A program made the translations under genes and the position numbers. A DNA stretch of 64,000 nt from Flavobacterium sp. ACN6 (GTDB lineage: Bacteria > Bacteroidota > Bacteroidia > Flavobacteriales > Flavobacteriaceae), in the NCBI RefSeq assembly GCF_002304005.1, contig NZ_MRCQ01000001.1:600579-664578 (forward strand), given 5' to 3'. The notes beneath the pieces are model-generated. The model saw nothing but the letters and a program-made list of their open reading frames with translations, had not been told where the DNA came from and ran no database searches. Of the stretch, positions 26,025 through 34,036 are shown one piece after another. The first letter of the stretch is position 1; each line of letters starts with the position of its first letter.

Positions 26025-26663
26025 TTAGAATAAGAATTTAAATCCAACAGAAATTGGAGAAGTTAAATTTGGGTTACTTCCTCCTAAAGCTGTATTGTAA
26101 AACGGATCTACATTTGCTGCGTGTGCTAGACCGAAATTTGTAACTGTTGTTTTTTCTCCCGTTTTCGGATCAATTGTTGTCGATGTAAAGTTGGCTAAGT
26201 CATAAGAAAACTCTACTGAGAAATTTTTAGTTACGAAATAATCAAATCCGCCTGATAAAGATAAACCAACTTGATTTACTTTTAATTCGCTTTCTTTTTC
26301 TTTACCAGTAATAATAGGCACTGCCAATTGTCCGAAGAAATAAAGTGAACCCGCAACATTCCAATATTTTCTAACTAAAGGCTGCGCTACAAATAGATTT
26401 GTTTTAGCTGCAGTTCCAGCATCAGACTCTGCTTTAATGTTAATAAAACCAACTCCCGCACCGACAGCAACAGAAGGCGTTACAAATGTGCCAACAATTG
26501 GCAACACAGACAAAGTAGTGTTTTTAGCATCTGCCTTTTTCGTTTGTTGATAACCGAATTGAGAGGTTGCAAACCATGCTCCTTTTAGTCCTTGAGACGA
26601 ATCTTGAGCTTTAGCAGTTAAACCGATTAATACCATACTCACTAATGTTACAATCTTTTTCAT
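26025..26663 (-). CDS. Outer-membrane beta-barrel protein
   Basis: 212 residues from the ATG at 26661-26663; the longer frame has a poor start. Signal peptide MKKIVTLVSMVLIGLTAKAQ. The mature part has about eight amphipathic strands (VAVGAGVGFINIKAE, VGLSLSGGFDYFVTKNFSVEFSYDL) and ends ISVGFKFLF, an aromatic terminus typical of BAM substrates. OmpA/OmpW-like outer-membrane barrel of unknown function. Monocistronic. Confidence 0.75.
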   Translation of the reverse strand: MKKIVTLVSMVLIGLTAKAQDSSQGLKGAWFATSQFGYQQTKKADAKNTTLSVLPIVGTFVTPSVAVGAGVGFINIKAESDAGTAAKTNLFVAQPLVRKYWNVAGSLYFFGQLAVPIITGKEKESELKVNQVGLSLSGGFDYFVTKNFSVEFSYDLANFTSTTIDPKTGEKTTVTNFGLAHAANVDPFYNTALGGSNPNLTSPISVGFKFLF

Positions 26664-26794
26664 TTTATTTCGTTTTTTTTTAAAATTACAAGGCAAACTT
26701 ATGCGTAAGCTTTTTGCTCAAGACTGATTAAAATCATAGATTAAAAAAAAACTTTAATTATATTTAACTGCCACATTTTTTTTCAATTTTGTCT

Positions 26795-26802
26795 TACATT
26801 TG
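26795..26802 (+). promoter_or_regulatory. -7 element of smpB, very close to the start codon
   Basis: TACATTTG matches TAnnTTTG and ends five bases before the ATG at 26808, so transcription should begin at or next to the start codon. I see no clear TTG at the -33 position. Confidence 0.5.
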
Positions 26803-26807
26803 CAACC

Positions 26808-27263
26808 ATGATAAAATCAGTCAATATACTTAACAAAAGAGCCCGATTCGATTACGAAATAATCGATACGTACACTGCTGGAATTGTTTTGGCAGGAACA
26901 GAAATTAAATCTATACGTTTAGGAAAAGCAAACATTACCGAAAGTTTTTGTGAATTCAGTGGCATGGAACTTTTTGCTATTAATACTTATATCGAAGAGT
27001 ATTCATTTGGAAATCAATTCAATCATAAATCAAGAAGCGAGCGAAAATTGCTTTTGAATAAAAAAGAATTAAAAACACTCCATAAAAATGTTCAGGCAAA
27101 GGGACTTACCATTGTTCCTCTGAAATTATTTACGAATGAAAAAGGTTTAGCCAAATTACAGATTGGTCTTTGTAAAGGAAAGAAAAACTATGATAAACGT
27201 GAATCGTTAAAAGAACAAGATACGAAACGTGATCTAGATCGAATTAAAAAAGCTTTTAATTAA
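26808..27263 (+). CDS. smpB: SsrA-binding protein SmpB
   Basis: 151 residues. [21 protein letters not shown], then [18 protein letters not shown], then NPIxR-like [18 protein letters not shown], then the basic tail [16 protein letters not shown]. It binds tmRNA and delivers it to stalled ribosomes in trans-translation. The last codons lie in the left arm of its terminator. The tmRNA gene itself is not in this window. Confidence 0.97.
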   Translation: MIKSVNILNKRARFDYEIIDTYTAGIVLAGTEIKSIRLGKANITESFCEFSGMELFAINTYIEEYSFGNQFNHKSRSERKLLLNKKELKTLHKNVQAKGLTIVPLKLFTNEKGLAKLQIGLCKGKKNYDKRESLKEQDTKRDLDRIKKAFN

Positions 27264-27276
27264 AAAGCTTTTTTAA
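27244..27276 (+). terminator. Terminator overlapping the 3' end of smpB
   Basis: TTAAAAAAGCTTTT (27244-27257) pairs perfectly with AAAAGCTTTTTTAA (27263-27276). The left arm encodes the last residues of SmpB and the stop codon lies at the loop. Confidence 0.65.
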
Positions 27277-27344
27277 TTTTACTTAAACACCTATTTATTA
27301 ATATTTTATAGTTATTTTTACTTGTAAACATTTAACTGTAAAAT

Positions 27345-27983
27345 ATGAAAAAGTACTTATTGTTGTTTTCCGCTGTAGTTATATTTTCTAGCTGTGCAAG
27401 TAATACTTCTATCGTTAACAGCTGGAGAGATCCAAAAATCACTGTTTCTCAAGAAAATTTCAAAAAAGTTTTAGTTGTCGTTTTAGTTAAAGACGAAGCT
27501 TCAAGAAGAGTTGCAGAAAATAGAATTGCTGCTGGTAACGAAATTTTCAAAACTTCCTATCAATACTTAAACGAAAGCACCAAAGACCTTACAAAGGAGC
27601 AGAAGCTGAAAATTCTTCAAGATGAAAATTTTGACGGGGTAATTACAATGCGATTAGTAAGCAAGGAAAAGGAAACAACTTACGTTCCGGGGACTTACAC
27701 TGGAATGTATTACGGAGGTTTTGACGGAATGTACACAGGAATGTACGGATACGGTTTCGGAAATTGGTACGGAATGTATTCTCCAAACTTTTATGATCCA
27801 GGATACTATCAAGAAACAACTTCGTATATGGTTGAGACCAATATTTTTTCATTAAAAGAAAACAAATTAATCTGGACAGGAACTACAGAATCACAATATG
27901 TGACAGATTTAGGCCAAACAGTTGATGCTATTATGCAGGCAGTAGTCAAGGAAATGAGAAAAGACGGATCTTTACCAAAATAA
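27345..27983 (+). CDS. Lipoprotein with a Gly-Met-Tyr-rich segment
   Basis: 212 residues. Lipobox FSSC with the cysteine near residue 17. The first half (SIVNSWRDPKI to FDGVITMRLVSKE) resembles the DUF4136-like alpha/beta lipoproteins. A central stretch at about 108-150 is made of TGMYYGGFDGMY, TGMYGYGFGNWYGMY and similar glycine/tyrosine units. A final beta/alpha part (TNIFSLKENKLIWTGTTES) follows. Function unknown. It has its own terminator at 27992-28021. Confidence 0.75.
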   Translation: MKKYLLLFSAVVIFSSCASNTSIVNSWRDPKITVSQENFKKVLVVVLVKDEASRRVAENRIAAGNEIFKTSYQYLNESTKDLTKEQKLKILQDENFDGVITMRLVSKEKETTYVPGTYTGMYYGGFDGMYTGMYGYGFGNWYGMYSPNFYDPGYYQETTSYMVETNIFSLKENKLIWTGTTESQYVTDLGQTVDAIMQAVVKEMRKDGSLPK

Positions 27984-27991
27984 ACAAATAG

Positions 27992-28021
27992 AAAAGCAGC
28001 AAACAAAATGTTGCTTTTTTT
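27992..28021 (+). terminator. Terminator after the GMY-rich lipoprotein gene
   Basis: AAAAGCAGC pairs with GTTGCTTTT through one G-U pair around an 8-9 base loop, followed by T. Confidence 0.65.
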
Positions 28022-28037
28022 GTATTACAAAATTGAC

Positions 28038-28045
28038 TAAATTTG
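28038..28045 (+). promoter_or_regulatory. -7 element upstream of the XRE-Fic gene
   Basis: TAAATTTG matches TAnnTTTG, 22 bases before the ATG. Candidate TTG boxes upstream are at non-ideal spacing (15 or 24 bases). Confidence 0.4.
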
Positions 28046-28066
28046 TCAAGACTAAATTCTTCATAA

Positions 28067-29074
28067 ATGAAATCGCTTTTAAAAAATGCCAGAGAACAAA
28101 AAGGCTTAAAGACCCGCGAATTAGCTCAGCTAGCTTCTATTGATCAGGCATTGATTAGTAAATTTGAATCTGGAACAAGAAAACCAACCAAAGATCAAAT
28201 TTCAAAACTCGCTCAACTTTTAGAAATTGATTATGAAACCTTAATGATTGCCTGGCTTAAAGAAAAAATTCTTTATGAAATTGGCGATGAAGAATTTGCT
28301 TTGAAAGCACTACTTCTGGCTGAACAGGAAATTCAAAACAATAAAAAAGAAATTAACTCCATCATAATATCTTCTGTTCAAACTATTTTAGATGAAATTG
28401 AAATCTTAAAAAATAAAATTCAGTCTTTCAATCATTTTGAATTACGTCAAATTTCAAAAACATTAGAGTTAGAATTTATTTTTAAAAGTATCAGCCTAAA
28501 CGGAAATTCTTTGACATTGGAAGAAACTAAATCTGTTATAAATGATGGATTAACCATTACAGGCAAAAGCATGCAAAATCATCTTGAAGCTATTAATTTT
28601 CAAGAAACGACAACTTACATCAAAGATTTAAGTCAGAAGAAAGTATATCTAAATGAAAAAGAATTTCTCACAATTCACAATCTAATTTTTAGGGGAATTG
28701 AATCTGAAAATTCAGGAAAATATAAAAATGATTCATTTGTTATACGTGAAATGAATTTATTCTTTAATTGGTATGACACACATAAAAATAATCTTCATCC
28801 CATAATTCTGGCAACTGAAGCACATCTGAAAATACTTGAAATTAATCCTTTTGATCATGGAAATCTTCAAATGGCGAATTTAATCTTAAACTGGATTCTA
28901 CTTCAAAACAATTATCTGTATGCTTCAATTGAGGGAAATCAAAATAGTATCAATGAATATTTTTCTATTTTGAAAGAAAGTCAAAGTAAGAATGATAAAT
29001 GTATTTTTATTAATTACATTCTTAGAATTGAAAAACAAAATCTACAGCGAGCTATAAGTTTAACAGTTAAATAA
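28067..29074 (+). CDS. XRE helix-turn-helix protein with a degenerate Fic domain
   Basis: 335 residues. An XRE DNA-binding domain occupies 1-65 (TRELAQLASIDQALISKFES). A linker helix (about 85-125) leads to a Fic fold at about 130-320. The inhibitory-helix motif, normally SxxxEGN, reads SISLNGN (141-147), with Asn145 for the regulatory glutamate. The active-site motif HPFxDGNGR reads NPFDHGNLQ (260-268): the catalytic His, the acidic residue and the Arg are all lost. The segment after SGKYK (216-220) is shorter than in active homologues, where the substrate-docking flap lies. It therefore probably cannot transfer AMP and may act as a transcription factor or decoy. The frame is intact. Confidence 0.8.
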   Translation: MKSLLKNAREQKGLKTRELAQLASIDQALISKFESGTRKPTKDQISKLAQLLEIDYETLMIAWLKEKILYEIGDEEFALKALLLAEQEIQNNKKEINSIIISSVQTILDEIEILKNKIQSFNHFELRQISKTLELEFIFKSISLNGNSLTLEETKSVINDGLTITGKSMQNHLEAINFQETTTYIKDLSQKKVYLNEKEFLTIHNLIFRGIESENSGKYKNDSFVIREMNLFFNWYDTHKNNLHPIILATEAHLKILEINPFDHGNLQMANLILNWILLQNNYLYASIEGNQNSINEYFSILKESQSKNDKCIFINYILRIEKQNLQRAISLTVK

Positions 29075-29075
29075 A

Positions 29076-29097
29076 AAAGCCCAATAAATTGGGCTTT
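29076..29097. terminator. Shared terminator between the XRE-Fic and pcm genes
   Basis: AAAGCCCAAT (29076-29085) and ATTGGGCTTT (29088-29097) form a perfect stem between two convergent genes. Confidence 0.75.
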
Positions 29098-29100
29098 GTA

Positions 29101-29742
29101 TTAATTTTTATCTTCTAATAAAGGAACAAATCTAAATTCTCCAAACTCATGTTTTTCAAATTGAGTTTCATTCTTTCTAATTAATAAAGTCATAATCTGT
29201 ACATCTTCGCCAAGCGGAATAACAAGTCTTCCTCCTATTTTCAATTGTGCCATTAATGGCTGTGGAATAAAAGGTGCACCAGCTGTAACTATAATACTAT
29301 CAAAAGGTGCGTAATTTGGCAACCCTTTGTAACCATCTCCAAAAGAAACATGCTTTGGACGAATATTTAGTTTTGGAAACAAAATAGAAGTCTGCTTAAA
29401 TAATTCCTTTTGTCTTTCAACAGTGTAAACTTTGGCACCAAGGTTAAACAAAACAGCAGTTTGATAACCCGAACCCGTTCCTATTTCCAGAATTTTGTGC
29501 TCTTTTTTTACTTCTAATAACTGAGATTGAAAAGCAACAGTGTATGGCTGCGAAATAGTTTGTCCCGCACCTATAGGAAATGCCTTATCTTGATAAGCAT
29601 AATCTTCAAAACTTGAATTCAAAAAAAGGTGTCTTGGGATTTTTTTTATCGCCTCTAAAACCGCTCTATCAGTAATTCCTTTTTGTTCTAAAGTGCTTAC
29701 TAATTGATTACGAAGTCCTTGATGTTTGGCAGTGTCTTTCAA
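29101..29742 (-). CDS. pcm: Protein-L-isoaspartate O-methyltransferase
   Basis: 213 residues. SAM-binding motif KILEIGTGSGYQTAVL near residue 80, with IGAGQTISQPYTVAFQ upstream, the PIMT signature. It methylates isoaspartyl residues in aged proteins to start their repair. Cytoplasmic. Single-gene unit with a consensus promoter. Confidence 0.95.
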   Translation of the reverse strand: MKDTAKHQGLRNQLVSTLEQKGITDRAVLEAIKKIPRHLFLNSSFEDYAYQDKAFPIGAGQTISQPYTVAFQSQLLEVKKEHKILEIGTGSGYQTAVLFNLGAKVYTVERQKELFKQTSILFPKLNIRPKHVSFGDGYKGLPNYAPFDSIIVTAGAPFIPQPLMAQLKIGGRLVIPLGEDVQIMTLLIRKNETQFEKHEFGEFRFVPLLEDKN

Positions 29743-29763
29743 AATGGGTAGGTTTTATTTTCG

Positions 29764-29794
29764 CAAAAGTAAAGAATCTAAAAAGGAAATCAAA
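29764..29794 (-). promoter_or_regulatory. Promoter of pcm
   Basis: Minus strand TTTG (29791-29794), 19-base spacer, TACTTTTG (29764-29771): a full match to the Bacteroidota consensus, 22 bases before the ATG. Confidence 0.75.
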
Positions 29795-29929
29795 TATTGA
29801 TTTTTAAATAATAAATTAATAACATCGAAGTCAAAAGCAGAAAGTCAAAAGCTCTAGCTGATAATTTGCAATTCATAATTCACAACTCACAATTAGTTAA
29901 ATTCATTTTTACATTCAACAAATAAATTC

Positions 29930-29937
29930 TATTTTTG
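29930..29937 (+). promoter_or_regulatory. -7 element of the Gfo/Idh/MocA gene
   Basis: TATTTTTG matches TAnnTTTG, 17 bases before the ATG at 29954. No clear TTG is seen at -33. Confidence 0.4.
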
Positions 29938-29953
29938 TTTAAAATACATTCTC

Positions 29954-30919
29954 ATGTTAAAAGTAGGAGTTTTAGGTGCTGGTCATCTTGGTAAAATACA
30001 TTTACGCTTATTACAACAATCTGACAAATACGAATTAGTTGGATTTTATGATGAAAATCAAGAAAATGCCGAAAGAATCTCTAAAGAATTTGGCTATAAA
30101 AACTTCAGCACAATTGCAAAACTCATTCACGCTGTCGACGTGATTGACATTGTTACTCCAACCCTTTCGCACTACAAATGCGCAAAAGTAGCAATCAAAT
30201 CAGGAAAACATATCTTTATAGAAAAACCAATCGCTAACACTGTTGATGAGGCGGAAGAAATTATCGCTCTAGCAAAAGAATACAATGTAAAAGGTCAGGT
30301 TGGACATGTCGAGCGTTTTAATCCTGCTTTTATTGCAACAAAAAACATGATCGAAAACCCGATGTTTATAGAAACACATCGTTTGGCCGAATTTAATCCG
30401 CGTGGGACAGATGTTCCTGTCGTTCTGGATTTAATGATTCATGATATTGATGCGATTTTGAGTGTTGTCAATTCAAAAGTAAAAGATATTCATGCCAGCG
30501 GCGTTTCTGTAATTAGCGACACTCCAGATATTGCCAATGCTCGAATTGAATTCGAAAATGGCTGCGTAGCAAACTTAACGGCAAGTAGAATCTCAATGAA
30601 AAACATGCGTAAATCTCGTTTTTTTCAAAAAGATGCCTACATTTCAGTTGACTTTTTAGAAAAGAAATGCGAAGTAGTTCGTATGAAAGATGCGCCAGAA
30701 GTTCCTGGAGATTTTGACATGATTCTCCAAAATGCCGAAGGTATAAAAAAACAAATCTATTTCACGAATCCAGATGTAGAGCAAAACAACGCTATTTTGG
30801 ACGAATTAGAATCGTTTGCAAACGCAATTAATACCGATACAACTCCTGTTGTAACACTTGAACAAGCCACAGATGCCTTACGTGTTGCTTATCAAATTAT
30901 TGATTGTTTCGATAAATAA
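29954..30919 (+). CDS. Gfo/Idh/MocA family oxidoreductase
   Basis: 321 residues. N-terminal Rossmann domain with VGVLGAGHLGKIHLRLL (about 3-19), catalytic-type IFIEKPIANT near residue 90, and a C-terminal alpha/beta domain with HDIDAILSVV near 162. NAD(P)-dependent dehydrogenase of a sugar or sugar-like substrate; exact substrate unknown. The gene is followed by a palindrome and the hydroxyacyl-CoA dehydrogenase gene on the same strand. Confidence 0.88.
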   Translation: MLKVGVLGAGHLGKIHLRLLQQSDKYELVGFYDENQENAERISKEFGYKNFSTIAKLIHAVDVIDIVTPTLSHYKCAKVAIKSGKHIFIEKPIANTVDEAEEIIALAKEYNVKGQVGHVERFNPAFIATKNMIENPMFIETHRLAEFNPRGTDVPVVLDLMIHDIDAILSVVNSKVKDIHASGVSVISDTPDIANARIEFENGCVANLTASRISMKNMRKSRFFQKDAYISVDFLEKKCEVVRMKDAPEVPGDFDMILQNAEGIKKQIYFTNPDVEQNNAILDELESFANAINTDTTPVVTLEQATDALRVAYQIIDCFDK

Positions 30920-30940
30920 AAGACGTAATTTTAAAATAAA

Positions 30941-30982
30941 TTAGCCACGAATTCACGAAATAATTGGTGAATTCGTGGCTAA
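30941..30982. repeat. GCCACGAATTCAC palindrome
   Basis: TTAGCCACGAATTCAC (30941-30956) and its exact complement (30967-30982) form a 16-bp stem with a 10-base loop. It is of the same family as the arg-operon repeats at 10986-11094 and 12301-12377. It lies between two plus-strand genes and could act as a processing or termination hairpin. Confidence 0.75.
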
Positions 30983-31009
30983 ATCATAAATATAATACCA
31001 ATACATAAA

Positions 31010-31897
31010 ATGAAAACTATAGCTGTGATTGGTGCAGGAACAATGGGTAACGGAATTGCCCATACATTTGCACAAAGCGGATTTACCGTAAAACTAATCG
31101 ACGTTTCAGAAAAATCATTAGATAAAGGAATGGCAACTATTGCGGCCAATTTGGACCGTATGCTCGCAAAAGGCACTATTACACAGGAAGATGTTGCCAA
31201 AACTATTACCAATATTATTACTTATACTGATATTAAAGACGGTGTTGTTGGTGTTGATTTAGTTGTAGAAGCTGCTACAGAAAATGTGGAACTAAAACTA
31301 AACATTTTCAAACAGTTAAACGAAGCTTGTTCTCATAATACCATTTTGGCAACCAATACTTCTTCAATTTCGATTACACAAATTGGTTCTGTTGTTGCGC
31401 ATCCAGAACGTGTTATCGGAATGCACTTTATGAATCCGGTGCCGATTATGAAATTAGTTGAAATCATTCGCGGTTACAATACCAGCGATGAAGTAACTAA
31501 AATTATCATGGATTTATCTGAAAAATTAGGAAAAGTTCCTGTTGAAGTAAACGATTATCCAGGTTTCGTAGCTAACCGAATTTTGATGCCAATGCTAAAC
31601 GAGGCTATCGAAACGTTATACAATAAAGTTGCAGGAGTTTATGAAATCGATACGGTAATGAAATTAGGAATGGGACACCCAATGGGACCGCTTCAATTAG
31701 CTGATTTCATTGGTCTTGACGTTTGTCTTGCTATTTTAAATGTAATGTACGAAGGTTTCAAAAATCCAAAATACGCTCCTTGCCCACTTTTAGTTAATAT
31801 GGTAAGAGCCGGAAAATTAGGCGTGAAATCTGGTGAAGGTTTTTACGATTACAGCGAAAGTAAAAAAGCAGAGAAAATCTCTAAGCAGTTTTTATAA
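31010..31897 (+). CDS. hbd: 3-hydroxyacyl-CoA (3-hydroxybutyryl-CoA) dehydrogenase
   Basis: 295 residues. NAD-binding IAVIGAGTMGNGIAHTFA at 3-20, then HFMNPVPIMKLVEII near residue 140 with the catalytic histidine, then the C-terminal dimerisation domain (NDYPGFVANRILMPMLNEA). It oxidises 3-hydroxyacyl-CoA to 3-ketoacyl-CoA in fatty-acid or butanoate metabolism. The standalone form suits short-chain substrates. The YggS gene follows after 13 bases. Confidence 0.93.
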   Translation: MKTIAVIGAGTMGNGIAHTFAQSGFTVKLIDVSEKSLDKGMATIAANLDRMLAKGTITQEDVAKTITNIITYTDIKDGVVGVDLVVEAATENVELKLNIFKQLNEACSHNTILATNTSSISITQIGSVVAHPERVIGMHFMNPVPIMKLVEIIRGYNTSDEVTKIIMDLSEKLGKVPVEVNDYPGFVANRILMPMLNEAIETLYNKVAGVYEIDTVMKLGMGHPMGPLQLADFIGLDVCLAILNVMYEGFKNPKYAPCPLLVNMVRAGKLGVKSGEGFYDYSESKKAEKISKQFL

Positions 31898-31910
31898 AAA
31901 AAGAAATATC

Positions 31911-32570
31911 ATGTCGATTCAATCGAATTTAAATACAATTAAAGAAAGTTTACCTGAACATGTAACATTAGTTGCCGTTTCAAAAACTAAACCTGTTTCA
32001 GACTTATTGCAAGCCTACGAAGCTGGCCAGCGCATTTTTGGAGAAAACAAAATCCAAGAAATGACAGAGAAATGGGAAGAAATGCCAAAAGACATTCAAT
32101 GGCATATGATTGGTCATGTTCAGTCTAATAAAGTCAAATTTATGGCACCTTATGTGAGTTTAATTCATGGCGTTGATAGTTTGAAATTATTACAGGAAAT
32201 CAATAAACAAGCTTTAAAACACAATAGAACAATAGATTGTCTTCTTCAAATATACATTGCCGAAGAGGAATCTAAATTCGGTTTAGATGAGAACGAATTA
32301 AACGAACTTTTAACTTCTGTGCAGTTTAAAGAGTTAAAAAATATTCGTATCTTAGGTTTAATGGGAATGGCAACTTTCACAAAAAATCAAAACCAAATTA
32401 AAAAAGAATTTACCCGTTTAAAATTCATTTTTGATTCGATAAAAGAATTGAAAACTGAAAACTGCAACCTGAGCACCATATCAATGGGAATGTCCGGAGA
32501 TTACCAATTAGCTATAGAATGCGGAAGCACAATGATACGCATTGGAAGCAGCATTTTTGGCGGACGTTAA
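31911..32570 (+). CDS. yggS: YggS family PLP-binding protein
   Basis: 219 residues from the ATG at 31911; an in-frame extension overlapping the upstream gene is rejected. PLP-lysine region TLVAVSKTKPV near residue 22, FGENKIQEM near 44, WHMIGHVQSNKVKF near 65, and GMSGDYQLAIECGSTMIRIGSSIFG at the end. It helps keep pyridoxal phosphate and amino-acid pools balanced. Co-transcribed with the hydroxyacyl-CoA dehydrogenase gene. Confidence 0.94.
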   Translation: MSIQSNLNTIKESLPEHVTLVAVSKTKPVSDLLQAYEAGQRIFGENKIQEMTEKWEEMPKDIQWHMIGHVQSNKVKFMAPYVSLIHGVDSLKLLQEINKQALKHNRTIDCLLQIYIAEEESKFGLDENELNELLTSVQFKELKNIRILGLMGMATFTKNQNQIKKEFTRLKFIFDSIKELKTENCNLSTISMGMSGDYQLAIECGSTMIRIGSSIFGGR

Positions 32571-32577
32571 TACCGCT

Positions 32578-32605
32578 GTAAAGACGCACAACAATGCGTC
32601 TCTAC
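32578..32605. repeat. AGACGCA palindrome
   Basis: GTAAAGACGCA (32578-32588) and TGCGTCTCTAC (32595-32605) are complementary with one mismatch around CAACAA. This GTAGAGACGC-type palindrome is a common dispersed intergenic element in Bacteroidota, as far as I recall. Confidence 0.6.
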
Positions 32606-32644
32606 GAAAAAACTGAATACTAAAACTGAGACTGAACACTTAAT

Positions 32645-34006
32645 TTGTACGCAATACTAGACATAGAAACTACTGGAGGCCAGTTTAATGAAGAAGGAAT
32701 TACCGAAATCGCCATCTATAAATTTGATGGACACGAAGTAGTCGACCAATTCATAAGCCTTGTTAATCCTGAAATTCCGATTCAGCCTTTCGTTGTAAAG
32801 CTGACTGGAATCAATAATGCTATGTTACGCTCTGCTCCCAAGTTTTACGAAGTGGCAAAACGCATTATTGAAATAACATCAGACTGCGTTATTGTAGCTC
32901 ATAACGCTTCATTCGATTACCGAATTTTACGAACAGAGTTCAGACGTTTAGGCTATGATTTTGAAGCCAGAACACTTTGTACCGTAGAATTGGCTAAAAA
33001 ATTAATTCCAGAACAGCCCTCATACAGTTTAGGAAAATTAGTGCGCGCACTCGGAATTCCGATGGCCGACAGACATCGCGCAAGCGGAGACGCAATGGCA
33101 ACCACAAAGCTGTTTAAAATGCTTTTGGAAAAAGATGTCGAAAAAACAATAGTAAAAGATTTTATAAAATTGGAAGTAGAAAAAGGAATCGCACCAAAAT
33201 TGCTAGACCTTTTAAACTTAATGCCAGCTAAAACAGGCGTTTATTATATTTATAACGAAAGCGGTAAATTAATATACATTGGCAAGAGCCAAAATATAAA
33301 AAAGAGAATCAACCAGCATTTTACTGGAATTACAACTAAAAGTAAAAGAATTCAAGCTGAAGTTTTTACTATAACATACGACGAAACTGGAAGTGAATTA
33401 ATTGCGCTTTTAAAAGAAAGTCAGGAAGTAAAAGTAAATCGTCCTATTCACAATCGTTCGCAGAAAAAATCTTTTTTCCCTTTTGCATTGTACGCCGAAA
33501 AAGACGCAAACGGTTATATCAATCTAAAACTAGAAAAAGCAGACGGACGCAAAAAAGAAATCACCTCCTTTGTTTCTTTGCAGGAAGGTAAAAACGCGCT
33601 TTTTAAATTCACGGCAAAATATCATTTATGTCAAAAACTGACAGGATTATATCAAACCAAAAAAGAGTGTTTTCAATATAAAATTAAAGAATGCGACGGC
33701 GCGTGCGTTGGCGAAATTACTCCTGAAGTTTATAATTTAAGAGTACAGCAGTTTATTTCTGAAAATAGTTTCGAAAACAAAAACATGATTTTGATCGACA
33801 GAGGGCGAAATGTAAATGAACGAAGCGCCATCTTAATCGAAAATGGAAACTACAAAGGTTACGCCTATTACGATCTTAATTATCAGATTACTAACATTGA
33901 AATTTTAAATAACATTCTAATTCCAATGCAGCACAACCGCGATGTAAAAAACATTATTCAAAACTACATCCGTAAGAGCAAATCTCTTAAAATCCTTCAT
34001 TTTTAA
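32645..34006 (+). CDS. DnaQ-type exonuclease fused to a GIY-YIG nuclease
   Basis: 453 residues from a TTG at 32645; in-frame stops upstream exclude a longer start. The 3'-5' exonuclease domain is at about 1-165 with ExoI DIETTG (6-11), ExoII HNASFDYRIL near 85 and ExoIII HRASGDA near 143. The GIY-YIG domain is at about 195-275 (TGVYYIYNESGKLIYIGKS). A UvrC-like C-terminal part with a cysteine cluster (CQKLTGLYQTKKECF, CDGACVGE) follows. This is the epsilon/Cho-like fusion found in many bacteria, likely in DNA repair. No HhH or UvrB-binding motif is visible. Confidence 0.88.
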   Translation: MYAILDIETTGGQFNEEGITEIAIYKFDGHEVVDQFISLVNPEIPIQPFVVKLTGINNAMLRSAPKFYEVAKRIIEITSDCVIVAHNASFDYRILRTEFRRLGYDFEARTLCTVELAKKLIPEQPSYSLGKLVRALGIPMADRHRASGDAMATTKLFKMLLEKDVEKTIVKDFIKLEVEKGIAPKLLDLLNLMPAKTGVYYIYNESGKLIYIGKSQNIKKRINQHFTGITTKSKRIQAEVFTITYDETGSELIALLKESQEVKVNRPIHNRSQKKSFFPFALYAEKDANGYINLKLEKADGRKKEITSFVSLQEGKNALFKFTAKYHLCQKLTGLYQTKKECFQYKIKECDGACVGEITPEVYNLRVQQFISENSFENKNMILIDRGRNVNERSAILIENGNYKGYAYYDLNYQITNIEILNNILIPMQHNRDVKNIIQNYIRKSKSLKILHF

Positions 34007-34036
34007 CAAAACAAAACTTTCATTATCTTCGTAGAT

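Noticed and set aside
28067..29074. Active Fic AMP-transferase
   Set aside because: The catalytic His, acidic residue and Arg of HPFxDGNGR are all replaced, so activity cannot be claimed from the fold.
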